Source: Actinophytocola algeriensis
GTDB taxonomy: Bacteria > Actinomycetota > Actinomycetes > Mycobacteriales > Pseudonocardiaceae
Length of the DNA stretch: 64,000 bases
Assembly: GCF_014203735.1 (NCBI RefSeq)
Contig: NZ_JACHJQ010000004.1
Coordinates: 868,001-932,000, forward strand
Reading direction: 5' to 3'
The position numbers and the translations under genes are program-made. This document shows, piece after piece, positions 55,836 through 64,000 of the stretch. The notes beneath the pieces are model-generated. The model saw only the letters and a list, made by a program, of their open reading frames with translations. It had not been told where the DNA came from and searched no databases. The first letter of the stretch is position 1. Each line of letters opens with the position of its first letter.

Positions 55836-57518
55836 CTACTTGCCGTTCACATGGCCGGCCTTCTGCGGCTGCTGCTGGGCGGGCGCCGGTGTGGGCGCCG
55901 GTCGCTGGGTGGCCTTCTGGGCGGCCGCGAAGTGGCGTTTCGCGTCCTCCAGGATCGAGAACGTCGAGTTGACGTGCTCGGACACCCGGCGTTCGAACTC
56001 GTCGGCCTGGCGGATCCTGTCCGCTGCCTCGGCGAGGCGCTGTTCCGCGTCCTCGACGATCTTCGCGGCGCGGATCTTGGCGTTGGCCTGCTGCTCGTTG
56101 AGGTCCTTCTCGACCTCGGAGCGCTTCGCGGTCAGGGCCTTGTCGGACGCCTGGGCGCGGGCCTCCGCGTCGGCGACGGTCTTGTCCGCCTGCTGCTGCG
56201 CCATCAGCTCGAGCTCGGCCAGGTTCTTCTCCACCGAGGCCTTCTTCTCGGCCAGTGCCCGCTCCTGCTCGTCGGTGCGGCGCTTGGCCTCCTCGATGAT
56301 CTTGGCGGCCTGCTGCTGGGCGGCCTGCTGACGTGCGGCGATCTGCTTCTCCGCCTCCGCCTGCTCGTTCGCGACCGTCTCGCGGATCTTGCCCGCCTCG
56401 ACCTCCGCGTCGCCGACGATCTTGGTGGCCCTGGTCTTCGCGGCGGACTCGCGCTGGGCGATCAGCTGGTCGGCCTCCGCGCGCTCGGCGGTGATCGTTT
56501 CGCGGATCTTCGTGGCTTCGCGTTCCGCGTCGCCGACGATCTTCGCCGTTCGGTCCTTCGCCACCGCAGCGCGCTCGGTCAGCTCGCGCTCCAGCTCGGC
56601 GCGGCGCTGGTTGAGGGCGGCCTCGGTCTCCTGCTCCATCGAGGCGCGCTTCTCCGCAGCCTTCTGGTCAAGGAGCTCACGCTGCTTGAGGGCCTCGGCG
56701 TCGCGCTGCTCGCGGCGCTGCTTCGCCTCCGCGTCCAGCTGCGCGATGCGGGTCTCGTTGGCCTTCGTCGCGCGTTCGATCTCGCCGCGCGCCTCGGCCA
56801 TCAGCTGCTCGTGCTCGGTCGCGTTGCGGGCCCTGAGCTGCTCGTACTCGTTCTCGAGCGTCGCGTGGTTCTTCGCGTACTCGGCCTCGAGCGTCTTGCG
56901 CCGCTCCGCCAGCTCCGCGGTGATGCCGTCCTGCTTGGCCTTCTGCTCCTTGGCGTACTTGGCCACGTCCGCCTTGACGCTCGCCGCGTACTCGTCCGCC
57001 GCCGCCTTCGTCTGCGCGACGTACTGGTCGGCGTTGCCGCGCGTGCCCGCCGCGTGCTCGTCGGCGTCGTTCCTGGTCTTCGCCGCGTAGGCGTCCGCCT
57101 CCTCTCTCGTCGCGGAGGCGTGCGAGTCGGCCTTCGCGCGAGTGGAGTGGGAGTACTCGTCCGCGTCGGCTCTCGTCGACCGGTCGTAGTTGTCGGCGTC
57201 GCGCTTGAACTCGGCGATCTCCTCTTCGGCGAGCTGCCACATCAACCGCTGCCGCTCCGACATCGCCTCAGTGGACGTCGGGTTCACGGTGATGCGGTGG
57301 AGCTGCTCCTTCGCGTCCAGCAACTGCTGCTGGGCGCTGCCGAGAGCCTTGGTCAGCTCGGCGACCTTGGCGACCGCTTCATCACGGCTCTTCGTCACGT
57401 GGCTCAGGTCGAACGAGAGGCGCGTGACCCGCTCGTTGACCTGGCGCGGGTTGTAGCCGCGGAGGACAGTGTCAAAACGTGGAACGCGGAGATTCGCGTC
57501 GGACTCGCCATCGGGCAT
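55836..57518 (-). CDS. Scy/FilP-like long coiled-coil cytoskeletal protein
   Basis: A 560-residue, almost wholly helical protein. The N-terminus (FDTVLRGYNPRQVNERV, residues 15-31) resembles the DivIVA membrane-curvature motif. Residues 114-190 hold seven exact 11-residue repeats of the form x-T-R-x-x-A-D-x-Y/H-x-x, a hendecad coiled coil; residues about 290-420 repeat with a 40-residue period around AKIVGDAE and AKII. A Pro/Gln/Ala tail ends it. Scy and FilP organise polar growth and stiffness in Streptomyces by interacting with DivIVA. The ATG at 57518 begins directly before the DivIVA-like motif. A single gene flanked by terminators. Confidence 0.82.
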   Translation of the reverse strand: MPDGESDANLRVPRFDTVLRGYNPRQVNERVTRLSFDLSHVTKSRDEAVAKVAELTKALGSAQQQLLDAKEQLHRITVNPTSTEAMSERQRLMWQLAEEEIAEFKRDADNYDRSTRADADEYSHSTRAKADSHASATREEADAYAAKTRNDADEHAAGTRGNADQYVAQTKAAADEYAASVKADVAKYAKEQKAKQDGITAELAERRKTLEAEYAKNHATLENEYEQLRARNATEHEQLMAEARGEIERATKANETRIAQLDAEAKQRREQRDAEALKQRELLDQKAAEKRASMEQETEAALNQRRAELERELTERAAVAKDRTAKIVGDAEREATKIRETITAERAEADQLIAQRESAAKTRATKIVGDAEVEAGKIRETVANEQAEAEKQIAARQQAAQQQAAKIIEEAKRRTDEQERALAEKKASVEKNLAELELMAQQQADKTVADAEARAQASDKALTAKRSEVEKDLNEQQANAKIRAAKIVEDAEQRLAEAADRIRQADEFERRVSEHVNSTFSILEDAKRHFAAAQKATQRPAPTPAPAQQQPQKAGHVNGK

Positions 57519-57575
57519 GTTGCCACACTTTAGATGGTCCCCCTCCCGGGTCACTCCGGCAGGCGGGTGATAAGC

Positions 57576-57623
57576 CGCCGAAGACCACCCCGGCGTCGTT
57601 GAGCGGCGGGATGGTCTTCGGCG
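57576..57623 (-). terminator. Terminator after the MMPL gene
   Basis: CGCCGAAGACCA (57576-57587) pairs with TGGTCTTCGGCG (57612-57623), a 12-bp stem with a GC-rich internal loop, eight bases beyond the MMPL stop on the minus strand. Confidence 0.8.
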
Positions 57624-57630
57624 CGACTAA

Positions 57631-59835
57631 TCAGCTACGCGGCATTACCACGGTGGGCAGTTGCTCGGTCGAGTGATCATCAATTGGGGATATCGGTGAC
57701 CCCGTGTCACGTCCGATTCGGCCCGGCCACCAGTTCGCCCTGCCCAGCAGAGTCATCAGCGACGGCAGCACCAGCACCCGGATGATCATGGCGTCGATGA
57801 ACACCGCGACCGCGAGCCCGACCCCCATCTGTTTCATCTCGTTCAACGACAGCGTCGCGAAGATCGCGAACACCGACACCATCAGCACCGCCGCGGACGT
57901 GACCACACCGGCCGACCGGCTGATGCCGTGCGCCACCGCGTCCCTGGTGGACAGCCCGCGCCGCGCCGCCTCGCGGATCCGGCTCACCACGAACACGTGG
58001 TAGTCCATGGACAGTCCGAAGAGGACCGCGAAGAGGAAGAGCGGGATCCACGCGACGAGTGCGCCGTTGGAACGGAAGTCCAGGACGCCCTCCGCCCAGC
58101 TGTGCTGGAACACGAGCGCGAGCGTGCCGAACGCGGCCGCCGCCGACAGCGAGTTCAGCAGCAGCGCGGTGAGCGCCACGACCAGCGACCGGAACGTGAT
58201 CGCCATGATCAGGAACGTCAGCAGGAGCACGAAACCGATGACGATGGGCATCCGGTCGGCGAGGTTGTCGGTGTAGTCCACGTTGTCCGCGATCTCCCCG
58301 CCGACCGCGTACTCGGCGCCGCTCACCGCACCGACCGTCGCCGGGACCAGGACCGCGCGCAGCGCGTCGAGTGACCGCGCCCCTTCGTCGGTGCCCGCTT
58401 TCGTCGTGGTCGGGACGTCTAGCGTGGTGACCCGCTCGTCAGCCGACACCTCGATCACCGGCGCGTCGACGTTCGCGAACCGCGGGTCGTCCTGGGTGCG
58501 GGCGGACAGGTCGGTCAGGGCCGCGCGCACCTCGTCCGCCTGCGCGGGCCCCGCCTTCACCGCGATCACGTGGTTCGTGCCTTCGGACGGGAACGCCGAG
58601 GTCAGACGGTCGTAGGACTGCATGACCGGGATGCTGCGCGGCAGGTCGGAATCGCTGGAGGTCTTCAGCTTCATGTCCAGAGCGGGCAGTGCGAGCGCAC
58701 CCAGTGCGGCGACCGACAACAGCAGTGTGACCAACGGGTACCGCAGCGCGGGCCGCAGCAGGCGCGGCCACACCCTCGGTGGGCCGGTCCGGTTGGTGAG
58801 CCGCCACAGCAGCGGGACGCGCGGCCGGTCGACCCGCCTGCCGAGCTTCGCGAGCAGGGCGGGCAGCACGGTCAGCGACCCGAGCACCGCCACCGCGACC
58901 ACGATCACCGAACCGGTCGCGAGTGAGGCGAACACGGCGTCGTCGGTCAGGTACAGGCCCGCCATCGAGACGATCACCGCGACGCCGGAGACGACGACCG
59001 AATGGCCGGACGTGGCCGCCGCGATCTCGACGGCACGCGTGTGCGACGCGCCGTTCTGCCGCTCCTCCCGCTCCCGCTTGAGGTAGAAGAGCGAATAGTC
59101 GACACCGACCGCCATGCCCATCAGGACGATCATGCTGCTCATCGAGTCGACGGCGGGCACGAAGTGCGACACCAGTGCGGAGAGCCCGAACGCGGCGCCC
59201 ACCGCGGACATCGCGAGCAGCACCGGCACGCCCGCGGCGATGATCGCGCCAAAGGCGATCAGCATGATCACGAGCGTGACCGGCACGCTGATCAGCTCCG
59301 CCTTCAACAGGTCGTCGGCGATCTGGTCGTTGATGCCCTTGCCGATCGACGGACCGCCGACCTGTTCCACCCGGACGTCCGGGTGGTCCCGCTGCACGGC
59401 CGCGGTCGCGTCCTGGAGGGCGCCGACGCGGTCGCTCGCCCCGTCCGGCTCACCGGTCATGGTGACCGGCACGAGCAGTGCGGTCCCGTCCCGCGACGGC
59501 ACCGGATCGCCGACCTCGGCCACCTCGGCGAGCGCCGCCAGCCGTCGTGCGGCGTCGGTCGCGGCCGCCTGCCCCTCGGCCGGATCGAGCCGCCCGGAAC
59601 GGGCGGTGACGAGCACGTTCTCCTCGGGGTGCTCGGCGAAGTTCCCCTCGTCGACGATCGTGGTGGCGCGACCGGACTCCCCGATGGCCATGTCCGTGCC
59701 GGTCGCCTCGTTCGTGCCCGCCCACCCGCCCGCCGCGAAGCACACGGCCACGAACACGACCCACATCCCGATCGCGCGCCACGGGTGCGTCGCACTCCAC
59801 CTGGCCACCCGAACGGTGGCCGGCTGCCTGTGCAT
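57631..59835 (-). CDS. MMPL/RND-family membrane transporter
   Basis: A 734-residue RND-like exporter with twelve predicted helices in two halves, each with an extracytoplasmic domain after its first helix. GVDYSLFYLKREREE and GLSMDYHVFVVSRIREA are the paired motifs of helices 4-5 and 10-11, with the proton-relay Asp in each. MMPL proteins export lipids, siderophores or peptides. The ATG at 59835 follows AGAGGAC. The GTTG-TGTAG-CAAC inverted repeat at 59857-59869 lies in its leader, but no regulator gene is adjacent. Cargo unknown. Confidence 0.92.
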   Translation of the reverse strand: MHRQPATVRVARWSATHPWRAIGMWVVFVAVCFAAGGWAGTNEATGTDMAIGESGRATTIVDEGNFAEHPEENVLVTARSGRLDPAEGQAAATDAARRLAALAEVAEVGDPVPSRDGTALLVPVTMTGEPDGASDRVGALQDATAAVQRDHPDVRVEQVGGPSIGKGINDQIADDLLKAELISVPVTLVIMLIAFGAIIAAGVPVLLAMSAVGAAFGLSALVSHFVPAVDSMSSMIVLMGMAVGVDYSLFYLKREREERQNGASHTRAVEIAAATSGHSVVVSGVAVIVSMAGLYLTDDAVFASLATGSVIVVAVAVLGSLTVLPALLAKLGRRVDRPRVPLLWRLTNRTGPPRVWPRLLRPALRYPLVTLLLSVAALGALALPALDMKLKTSSDSDLPRSIPVMQSYDRLTSAFPSEGTNHVIAVKAGPAQADEVRAALTDLSARTQDDPRFANVDAPVIEVSADERVTTLDVPTTTKAGTDEGARSLDALRAVLVPATVGAVSGAEYAVGGEIADNVDYTDNLADRMPIVIGFVLLLTFLIMAITFRSLVVALTALLLNSLSAAAAFGTLALVFQHSWAEGVLDFRSNGALVAWIPLFLFAVLFGLSMDYHVFVVSRIREAARRGLSTRDAVAHGISRSAGVVTSAAVLMVSVFAIFATLSLNEMKQMGVGLAVAVFIDAMIIRVLVLPSLMTLLGRANWWPGRIGRDTGSPISPIDDHSTEQLPTVVMPRS

Positions 59836-60004
59836 GTGATGTCCTCTCACATTTTCGTTGTGTAGCAACAGGTGCGATGGTTTCGGACACGGTGGTCGCG
59901 CACACGGGTGCGCGCCCCCGAACCACGGGTGGGGTCAGCCCTACCGCCGCATGGCAACTGGTGAAGCTTGCTCACGTATGCCTGGTCGCGTAACGACAGT
60001 GGGT

Positions 60005-61117
60005 ATGAACCTGCGCAAGCTGATGGCGGAGATCGGGGTCGCGTGCCTGCTCGGCACGTTGTGGGCGGCACCCGCGGCAGCGGAGCCAGAACGGTATGGC
60101 GACTACATCGTCGTGCTGGACCGGGATGCTGGTGCCTTCACGCACCGGTTCGCGTCGGTCGAGCACGTCTTCTCGTCCGCGCTGAACGGATTCTCGGCGC
60201 GGTTGAGCGATAAACAGGCGGCGGCGCTCGCCCGTGAGTCCGGTGTGGACGCGGTCGTGCCGGACACGCCCGTGCACGCCATGGGCGAGCAGCTCAACCC
60301 GCCGTGGGGACTGGACCGGATAGACCAGCGCGACCTGCCACTCGACGGCAAGTACCGCTACCCCAACAAGGCGCCGGGCGTGCACGCGTACGTCCTCGAC
60401 ACCGGGGTGCGGGCGACGCACACGGACTTCGGCGGCCGGGTGCTGCCGGGCTACGACTTCATCGACGACGACACCGACGCGAGCGACGGCAACGGGCACG
60501 GGACGTTCGTGGCCGGCATCATCGGCGGCGCGCGGTACGGCGTGGCGAAGAGGATCAAGATCGTGCCGGTGAAGGTGCTCGACGACAACGGTTCCGGTTC
60601 GATGGCCGATGTGATCGCCGGCATCGACTGGGTGACCGCCAACGCCGTGAAGCCCGCCGTGGCGAACATGAGCATCGGCGGGTCGGCGAACACGGCGCTG
60701 GACACCGCGGTGCGCAACTCGATCGCGTCCGGCGTCAGCTACACGGTCGCGGCAGGCGGGTCGGCGACCGACGCGGGGAACTTCTCGCCCGCGCGGGTGA
60801 CCGAGGCGCTGACGATCGGGGCGAGCGGACCGGACGACTGCCTCTCGTCGAGCACCAACCACGGGTCGGTCGTGGACATGTTCGCGCCCGGCGTGAACAT
60901 CGCGGGCCCGTGGTCGACCGGCGACACGGCCACCGCGACGCTGTCCGGCACGTCGCTGTCGGCGCCGCACGTGGCGGGCGCGGCGGGGATCTACCTCGAG
61001 ACGCACCCGGCCGCCTCGGCGGCGGCGGTCCAGGCGGCGCTGGTCGCGGCGTCCACAAAGGACCGGTTGTGCGACGTGCCGCCGGGGACACCGAACCGGC
61101 TGCTGTACGTCGGCTGA
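60005..61117 (+). CDS. Secreted S8 (subtilisin/proteinase K-like) protease with altered oxyanion site
   Basis: A 370-residue exported protease precursor: signal peptide (1-26), I9 propeptide (about 34-92) and catalytic domain (about 100-370). The catalytic triad is intact: Asp132 (LDTG), His165 (GNGHGT) and Ser317 (SGTSLSAPH). At the oxyanion-hole Asn of the family (normally AAGN) the sequence is A249-A250-G251-G252, so Asn is replaced by Gly, which in subtilisins lowers activity strongly. The Cys often found downstream (ACNYSPA) is also Gly. A GTG two codons before the ATG is an alternative start. A hairpin follows. Confidence 0.9.
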   Translation: MNLRKLMAEIGVACLLGTLWAAPAAAEPERYGDYIVVLDRDAGAFTHRFASVEHVFSSALNGFSARLSDKQAAALARESGVDAVVPDTPVHAMGEQLNPPWGLDRIDQRDLPLDGKYRYPNKAPGVHAYVLDTGVRATHTDFGGRVLPGYDFIDDDTDASDGNGHGTFVAGIIGGARYGVAKRIKIVPVKVLDDNGSGSMADVIAGIDWVTANAVKPAVANMSIGGSANTALDTAVRNSIASGVSYTVAAGGSATDAGNFSPARVTEALTIGASGPDDCLSSSTNHGSVVDMFAPGVNIAGPWSTGDTATATLSGTSLSAPHVAGAAGIYLETHPAASAAAVQAALVAASTKDRLCDVPPGTPNRLLYVG

Positions 61118-61122
61118 GTTTC

Positions 61123-61158
61123 GCGCCCGCCCGCCGGTCGTCCCGGCGGGCGGGGCGC
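61123..61158 (+). terminator. Terminator after the S8 protease gene
   Basis: A GC-rich 15-bp stem with one bulge (GCGCCCGCCCGCCGG with its near complement) begins six bases after the stop codon; the next gene starts 15 bases further on. Confidence 0.7.
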
Positions 61159-61173
61159 TGTTAGCGTGCGGCG

Positions 61174-61821
61174 GTGGATCTCTTCTCACGTTCGTGGGCG
61201 GCGTTGCGCACGGCCGTCGCCGAGCTCTCCGACGAGGACTTCACGCGGCCGTCGGGCTGTGCGGGCTGGCTGGTCCGGGACCTGGTGTGCCACCTGGTCA
61301 TCGACGCCCAGGACGTCCTGATCACCCTCGTGACCCCCGCCGACGCGGCACCGACCCACGACGCGGTGACCTACTGGGCGGTGTCGGACACACCCCCGGC
61401 CGGCGACGACCCGTTGGACGCGCTGATCGTCCGGCTCGCCGCCGCGTACGAGGAGCCGGCTCTGCTCACGTTCCACCTGGACGACGTGGGCTCCGCCGCG
61501 GGCCGCGCCGCTGAGCTCGCCGACCCGTCGATGCGCGTCAGCACGCAGGACATGGTCCTCACCGCGGGCGACTACCTCTCCGCGTACGTCCTGGAGTGGA
61601 CGCTGCACCACCTCGACCGGGTCGCCAACCTGCCATCGGTGCCGGGGCCGCCCGCGGCGGGCCTGGCCCGTACCCGCGAACTGCTGGAGCGGATCGCCGG
61701 GGTGCCGTTCCCGGCGTCGTTCTCCGACACCGACGCGCTGCTCGTCGGCACCGGCCGGCGCGCCCCGACCGGCGCGGAGCAGGCCGCGCTGGGGGACAGG
61801 TCGCCGTTGTACCTGGGTTAG
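61174..61821 (+). CDS. Maleylpyruvate-isomerase-family (mycothiol-dependent, DinB-like) protein
   Basis: A 215-residue protein of the mycothiol-dependent MDMPI/DinB-like four-helix group. The start WAALRTAVAELSDEDFTRPSGCAGWLVRDLVCHL and the metal-type motif EWTLHHLD near residue 146 are typical. Family members use mycothiol in isomerisation or detoxification; the substrate is unknown. GTG is the start. It overlaps the kinase gene by four bases tail to tail. Confidence 0.83.
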   Translation: MDLFSRSWAALRTAVAELSDEDFTRPSGCAGWLVRDLVCHLVIDAQDVLITLVTPADAAPTHDAVTYWAVSDTPPAGDDPLDALIVRLAAAYEEPALLTFHLDDVGSAAGRAAELADPSMRVSTQDMVLTAGDYLSAYVLEWTLHHLDRVANLPSVPGPPAAGLARTRELLERIAGVPFPASFSDTDALLVGTGRRAPTGAEQAALGDRSPLYLG

Positions 61822-63353
61822 TGGACGAGCGTCCAGGCCGTTCCGCTGCAGTACAGGTGGTCGCCGGTGGGGGAGTAGGCGAAGTCGCCCTCGGTGCCGC
61901 ACGGCTCGAAGGTGAACGGGCCGCCGGGGTCGGACTTGGCCGGGAAACCACCGGGTGGTGCCGCCACCCAGTTCTGCTCGGTGTCGGTGTCGCGGGTGCG
62001 CTGGCAGCGTTCGGTGCCGTCCGCGCGTTCCCGGGAGATGTCGACGGCACTGCACGGCTCGAGGACCTGCGGGTCCCATTCGCTCGCGGTGGGCATGCCG
62101 CGCGGGACCTCGGTGCCGGTGGGGGAGCCGGTGACCGCGCGGTTCGCGGTCACCCACCACAGCGCGCCCGCCGTGCCCGCCAGGACGATGGCGGTGAGGA
62201 GGAGGGCCGCTCGGCGCGGCGCGCGGGCGGGCTTCTTCGCAGGCGGGTGTGCGGCCGGCGCCATGATGAAGAGCGGTGGCTGAGTGGCTGAGCCACTTGG
62301 CGGGGTGACTGGCTGAGTGGCTGACCCAGTGGGTGGCTGAGTGGCTGATCCACTCGCGGCCGTTGCCGGTGGCGCGTCCACGACCAGTGCGGTCGGGCCG
62401 CCGTCGATGGGTGGCGGGGCGAAGGTGGGGGCGGCGGCCGAGGACGCGGTCGCCTCGGCGGGCAGGTGGGTGGTCGCGGCCTCGGGGCCCTCGGCCGTCC
62501 ACCCCGGCGGCACCGACGCCAGCAGGTCCGGCGCCCGCACCACCGTCAGGTCACCCCGCGACGAAGGCGGCGCGGCCCGCAGCAACGCCTCCCGTGCCTG
62601 CGTGCAGTCCGTGAACCGGCGCGCGGGGTCCGGGTCCGCCATCCGCACCAGCACCGCCGCGAGCGGGGCGGGCACGGATTCCGGCAGCGGCACCGTGTGC
62701 GTCCACGACGACGGCATGTCCGGTGACGCGTTGCTGTAGTGCACCAGCCGCCGCCCGGCCAGCAGTTCCGCCGCCAGCACACCGACGGCGAACAGGTCCG
62801 TCGCGGGGGAGGGCTGGTGGCCGTCGAGGTACTCCGGCGCGAGGTAGCCGGGGGTGCCGATCGCGGCGCCGATGCCCGTCATGGACACGGTCCGCCACGT
62901 CGCGATGCCGAAGTCACCCACCAGCAGGTGCGGCGGCCCGGCCCCGTGCGAGCGGAGCAGCAGGTTCGCCGGTTTCAGGTCCCGGTGCACCACACCCGTC
63001 GCGTGCAGGGCTGCCAGGGCCTGCAGCACCTGGTCGACCGCTTCGGCCACCCAGCCGGCGGGCAGCGCGCCGTGCGACGCCATCAGCGAACGCAGCGAGC
63101 CGCCGCGGGCCAGCTCCGTCACCAGCCACGCGCGGTCGTCGACCAGCCGGAACGCCAGGGTGCGCACCAGGTGCGGGTGCGAGACGCGGATGCGCGACTC
63201 GATCACGAAGCGCAGCAAGCCCAGCTCGTCCTGGCCGGTGAAGCGCTTCAGCGCCACCCAGCGGCGGTCGATGTGATCCCACGCCAGGCGCACCTCGCCG
63301 AAGGCGCCCGCACCCAGCGGCAGCACCGGTGTCCACCGCTCCAGATCCTCCAC
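61818..63353 (-). CDS. Membrane-anchored Ser/Thr protein kinase (Hanks type)
   Basis: A 511-residue kinase. The Gly loop LGAGAFGEV (13-21), Lys36, the catalytic HRDLKPAN (Asp125), DFG at 147-149 and APE at 172-174 are intact. After the kinase domain (to about 270) comes a Pro/Ala linker with GSATQP three times, one membrane helix (near 380-400) and a Cys-containing extracellular domain of about 110 residues without PASTA repeats. GTG 63353 is chosen as the frame upstream adds 27 residues unlike a kinase start; the ribosome site is weak. It diverges from the lipoprotein gene, a possible partner. Confidence 0.9.
   Translation of the reverse strand: MEDLERWTPVLPLGAGAFGEVRLAWDHIDRRWVALKRFTGQDELGLLRFVIESRIRVSHPHLVRTLAFRLVDDRAWLVTELARGGSLRSLMASHGALPAGWVAEAVDQVLQALAALHATGVVHRDLKPANLLLRSHGAGPPHLLVGDFGIATWRTVSMTGIGAAIGTPGYLAPEYLDGHQPSPATDLFAVGVLAAELLAGRRLVHYSNASPDMPSSWTHTVPLPESVPAPLAAVLVRMADPDPARRFTDCTQAREALLRAAPPSSRGDLTVVRAPDLLASVPPGWTAEGPEAATTHLPAEATASSAAAPTFAPPPIDGGPTALVVDAPPATAASGSATQPPTGSATQPVTPPSGSATQPPLFIMAPAAHPPAKKPARAPRRAALLLTAIVLAGTAGALWWVTANRAVTGSPTGTEVPRGMPTASEWDPQVLEPCSAVDISRERADGTERCQRTRDTDTEQNWVAAPPGGFPAKSDPGGPFTFEPCGTEGDFAYSPTGDHLYCSGTAWTLVH
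62277..62353. repeat. GC-rich repeats encoding GSATQP units in the kinase linker
   Basis: The block GGCTGAGTGGCTGA occurs three times with diverged spacers; on the minus strand it encodes GSATQPP, GSATQPV and GSATQPP in the juxtamembrane linker. Copy number is likely variable between strains. Confidence 0.7.
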
Positions 63354-63436
63354 GGCACCAGAGGCTACTGACTGGCAGCATGACGCAACCGGACGATGAC
63401 CGGATGCGTCGGAAAAGCCACCACGTCCTGACATCC

Positions 63437-63460
63437 GAGCGGGGCTTGCGGAGCGAGCAT
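63437..63460. repeat. Third copy of the dispersed 25-base repeat
   Basis: This copy contains GCTTGCGGAGCGAGC and the flanking GAGCGG and CAT found in the pair at 38105-38160. It lies between the kinase and the lipoprotein gene, again in a divergent intergenic region. Confidence 0.65.
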
Positions 63461-63475
63461 TGACATAGGGGGATC

Positions 63476-64000
63476 ATGCGCAGGGCACTTGTACTGCTGG
63501 CGGCGGGACTGTTCCTGACGGCCTGCGGCACCGACACGGAGGGCAGGCCCACGGCCGCCGCCGGGCAGAAGACATCGGAGCCGACCACCACCAGCCGCGC
63601 TCCCTTCGACGGCGAGGTGCTCGGCACCGGCGAGGTCGTCCGCGCCGACAAGCTCGACGGCATCCGCCTCGAGTCGCCGGAGGACGGGGCGGTGCGCAGC
63701 TACGGAGTGGCGGCCGAGGTGCTCGACTTCGGCACCGCCGACGTGGTCGACACGGGCGACGGGGTCCAGTACGGCGCCGCCGACGACGCGACACTGCTGG
63801 CCTTCCGGCTCCGGGTGACGCCGTTCGCGGAGGACCTGTCCCAGAAGGTCACCGCGACCGTGTCCGTCGACGGGCGCCAGCGCAGCCTCCCCGACTTCGA
63901 GTACGCCGTCGGCACCCCGGGCGAGGACCAGACCGTCCAGTACCTCGTCGGCGTCCCGAACGACCGGCGCGAGGTCGAGCTGGAGCTGAAGTACGCGGGC
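63476..64000 (+). CDS. Secreted lipoprotein (C-terminus outside window)
   Basis: The first 175 residues of a lipoprotein: n-region MRRA, hydrophobic core and lipobox L-T-A-C with Cys17, then a Thr/Ser-rich linker and a beta-rich domain (about 45-175) with a Telokin/DUF4352-like look (immunoglobulin-type strands, TATVSVDGRQRSLPDF). AGGGGGA lies upstream of the ATG. No stop occurs before the window ends. It sits on the outer face of the membrane; role unknown, possibly linked to the divergent kinase. Confidence 0.8.
   Translation, partial: MRRALVLLAAGLFLTACGTDTEGRPTAAAGQKTSEPTTTSRAPFDGEVLGTGEVVRADKLDGIRLESPEDGAVRSYGVAAEVLDFGTADVVDTGDGVQYGAADDATLLAFRLRVTPFAEDLSQKVTATVSVDGRQRSLPDFEYAVGTPGEDQTVQYLVGVPNDRREVELELKYAG

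Noticed and set aside
59857-59869. GTTG-TGTAG-CAAC inverted repeat upstream of the MMPL gene as a TetR operator
   Set aside because: Arms of four bases are too short and no TetR gene is adjacent.
1-64000. Mobile elements, prophage, CRISPR arrays, rRNA genes, replication origin
   Set aside because: I looked for transposase, integrase and phage motifs, regularly spaced repeats, rRNA signature sequences and DnaA-box clusters and saw none. The two tRNA genes show no flanking integrase or attachment-site duplication.

Overview
The window is very high-GC DNA with tightly packed genes, frequent GTG starts and many ATGA/GTGA stop-start overlaps, as expected for an actinomycete. The presence of CofC (F420 biosynthesis), a mycothiol-type isomerase family protein, an AfsR-like SARP regulator, an HU protein with a lysine/alanine tail, a Scy-like coiled-coil protein and a SigK-like/anti-sigma pair points to the Pseudonocardiales (Lentzea/Saccharothrix/Amycolatopsis type); the genus is inference. 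No insertion sequence, phage gene, CRISPR array or rRNA was found.

Layout. (1) 1-6612: a nitrogen-compound catabolic block: NCS1 permease (cut by the window edge), divergent PucR regulator, and a four-gene translationally coupled operon on the minus strand (DUF1989 protein, amidase, Old Yellow Enzyme, polysaccharide-deacetylase-type amidohydrolase). (2) 6726-21652: accessory region with two small membrane proteins, a 1057-residue SARP/NB-ARC/TPR regulator, and, divergent from it, a secreted DNRLRE/LamG protein, a decayed DNRLRE gene remnant and a 2019-residue secreted RHS protein. (3) 21770-25279: exported S33-type peptidase and a two-component system. (4) 25650-28375: tRNA-Glu, tRNA-Gln, a HAD phosphatase and gltX. 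(5) 28465-30832: an FAD monooxygenase, a decayed stretch and the IclR regulator. (6) 30918-39924: leuCD, hupB, mutT1-like, ppk1, cofC, plsC, gpsA. (7) 39965-44201: SigK-like sigma with anti-sigma factor, cysteine dioxygenase with a probable leader peptide, PPOX-fold protein, MocR regulator. (8) 44213-55745: ddl, DUF3515, Lrp-like, thiL, GNAT, gamma carbonic anhydrase, ung, SnoaL-like and LuxR pair, rpmB, DhaL/DAK2 protein, MerR and thioredoxin, recG. (9) 55836-64000: Scy-like coiled-coil protein, MMPL transporter, S8 protease, mycothiol-type isomerase homologue, membrane Ser/Thr kinase and a lipoprotein cut by the window end.

The order gltX / iclR-leuC-leuD-hupB-mutT1-ppk1-cofC-gpsA-ddl-DUF3515-thiL-ung-DAK2-recG matches the conserved core order known from Mycobacterium (Rv2992c down to Rv2973c). 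The SigK/CDO/PPOX/MocR block, the GNAT/carbonic anhydrase pair, the SnoaL/LuxR pair and the MerR/thioredoxin pair therefore look like lineage-specific insertions into that core.

The least ordinary part is 11.2-21.6 kb: secreted DNRLRE and LamG modules on one gene and an RHS shell on the next, with an unidentified Cys- and Gly-rich RHS C-terminal domain and no obvious immunity gene, all beside a large SARP regulator.
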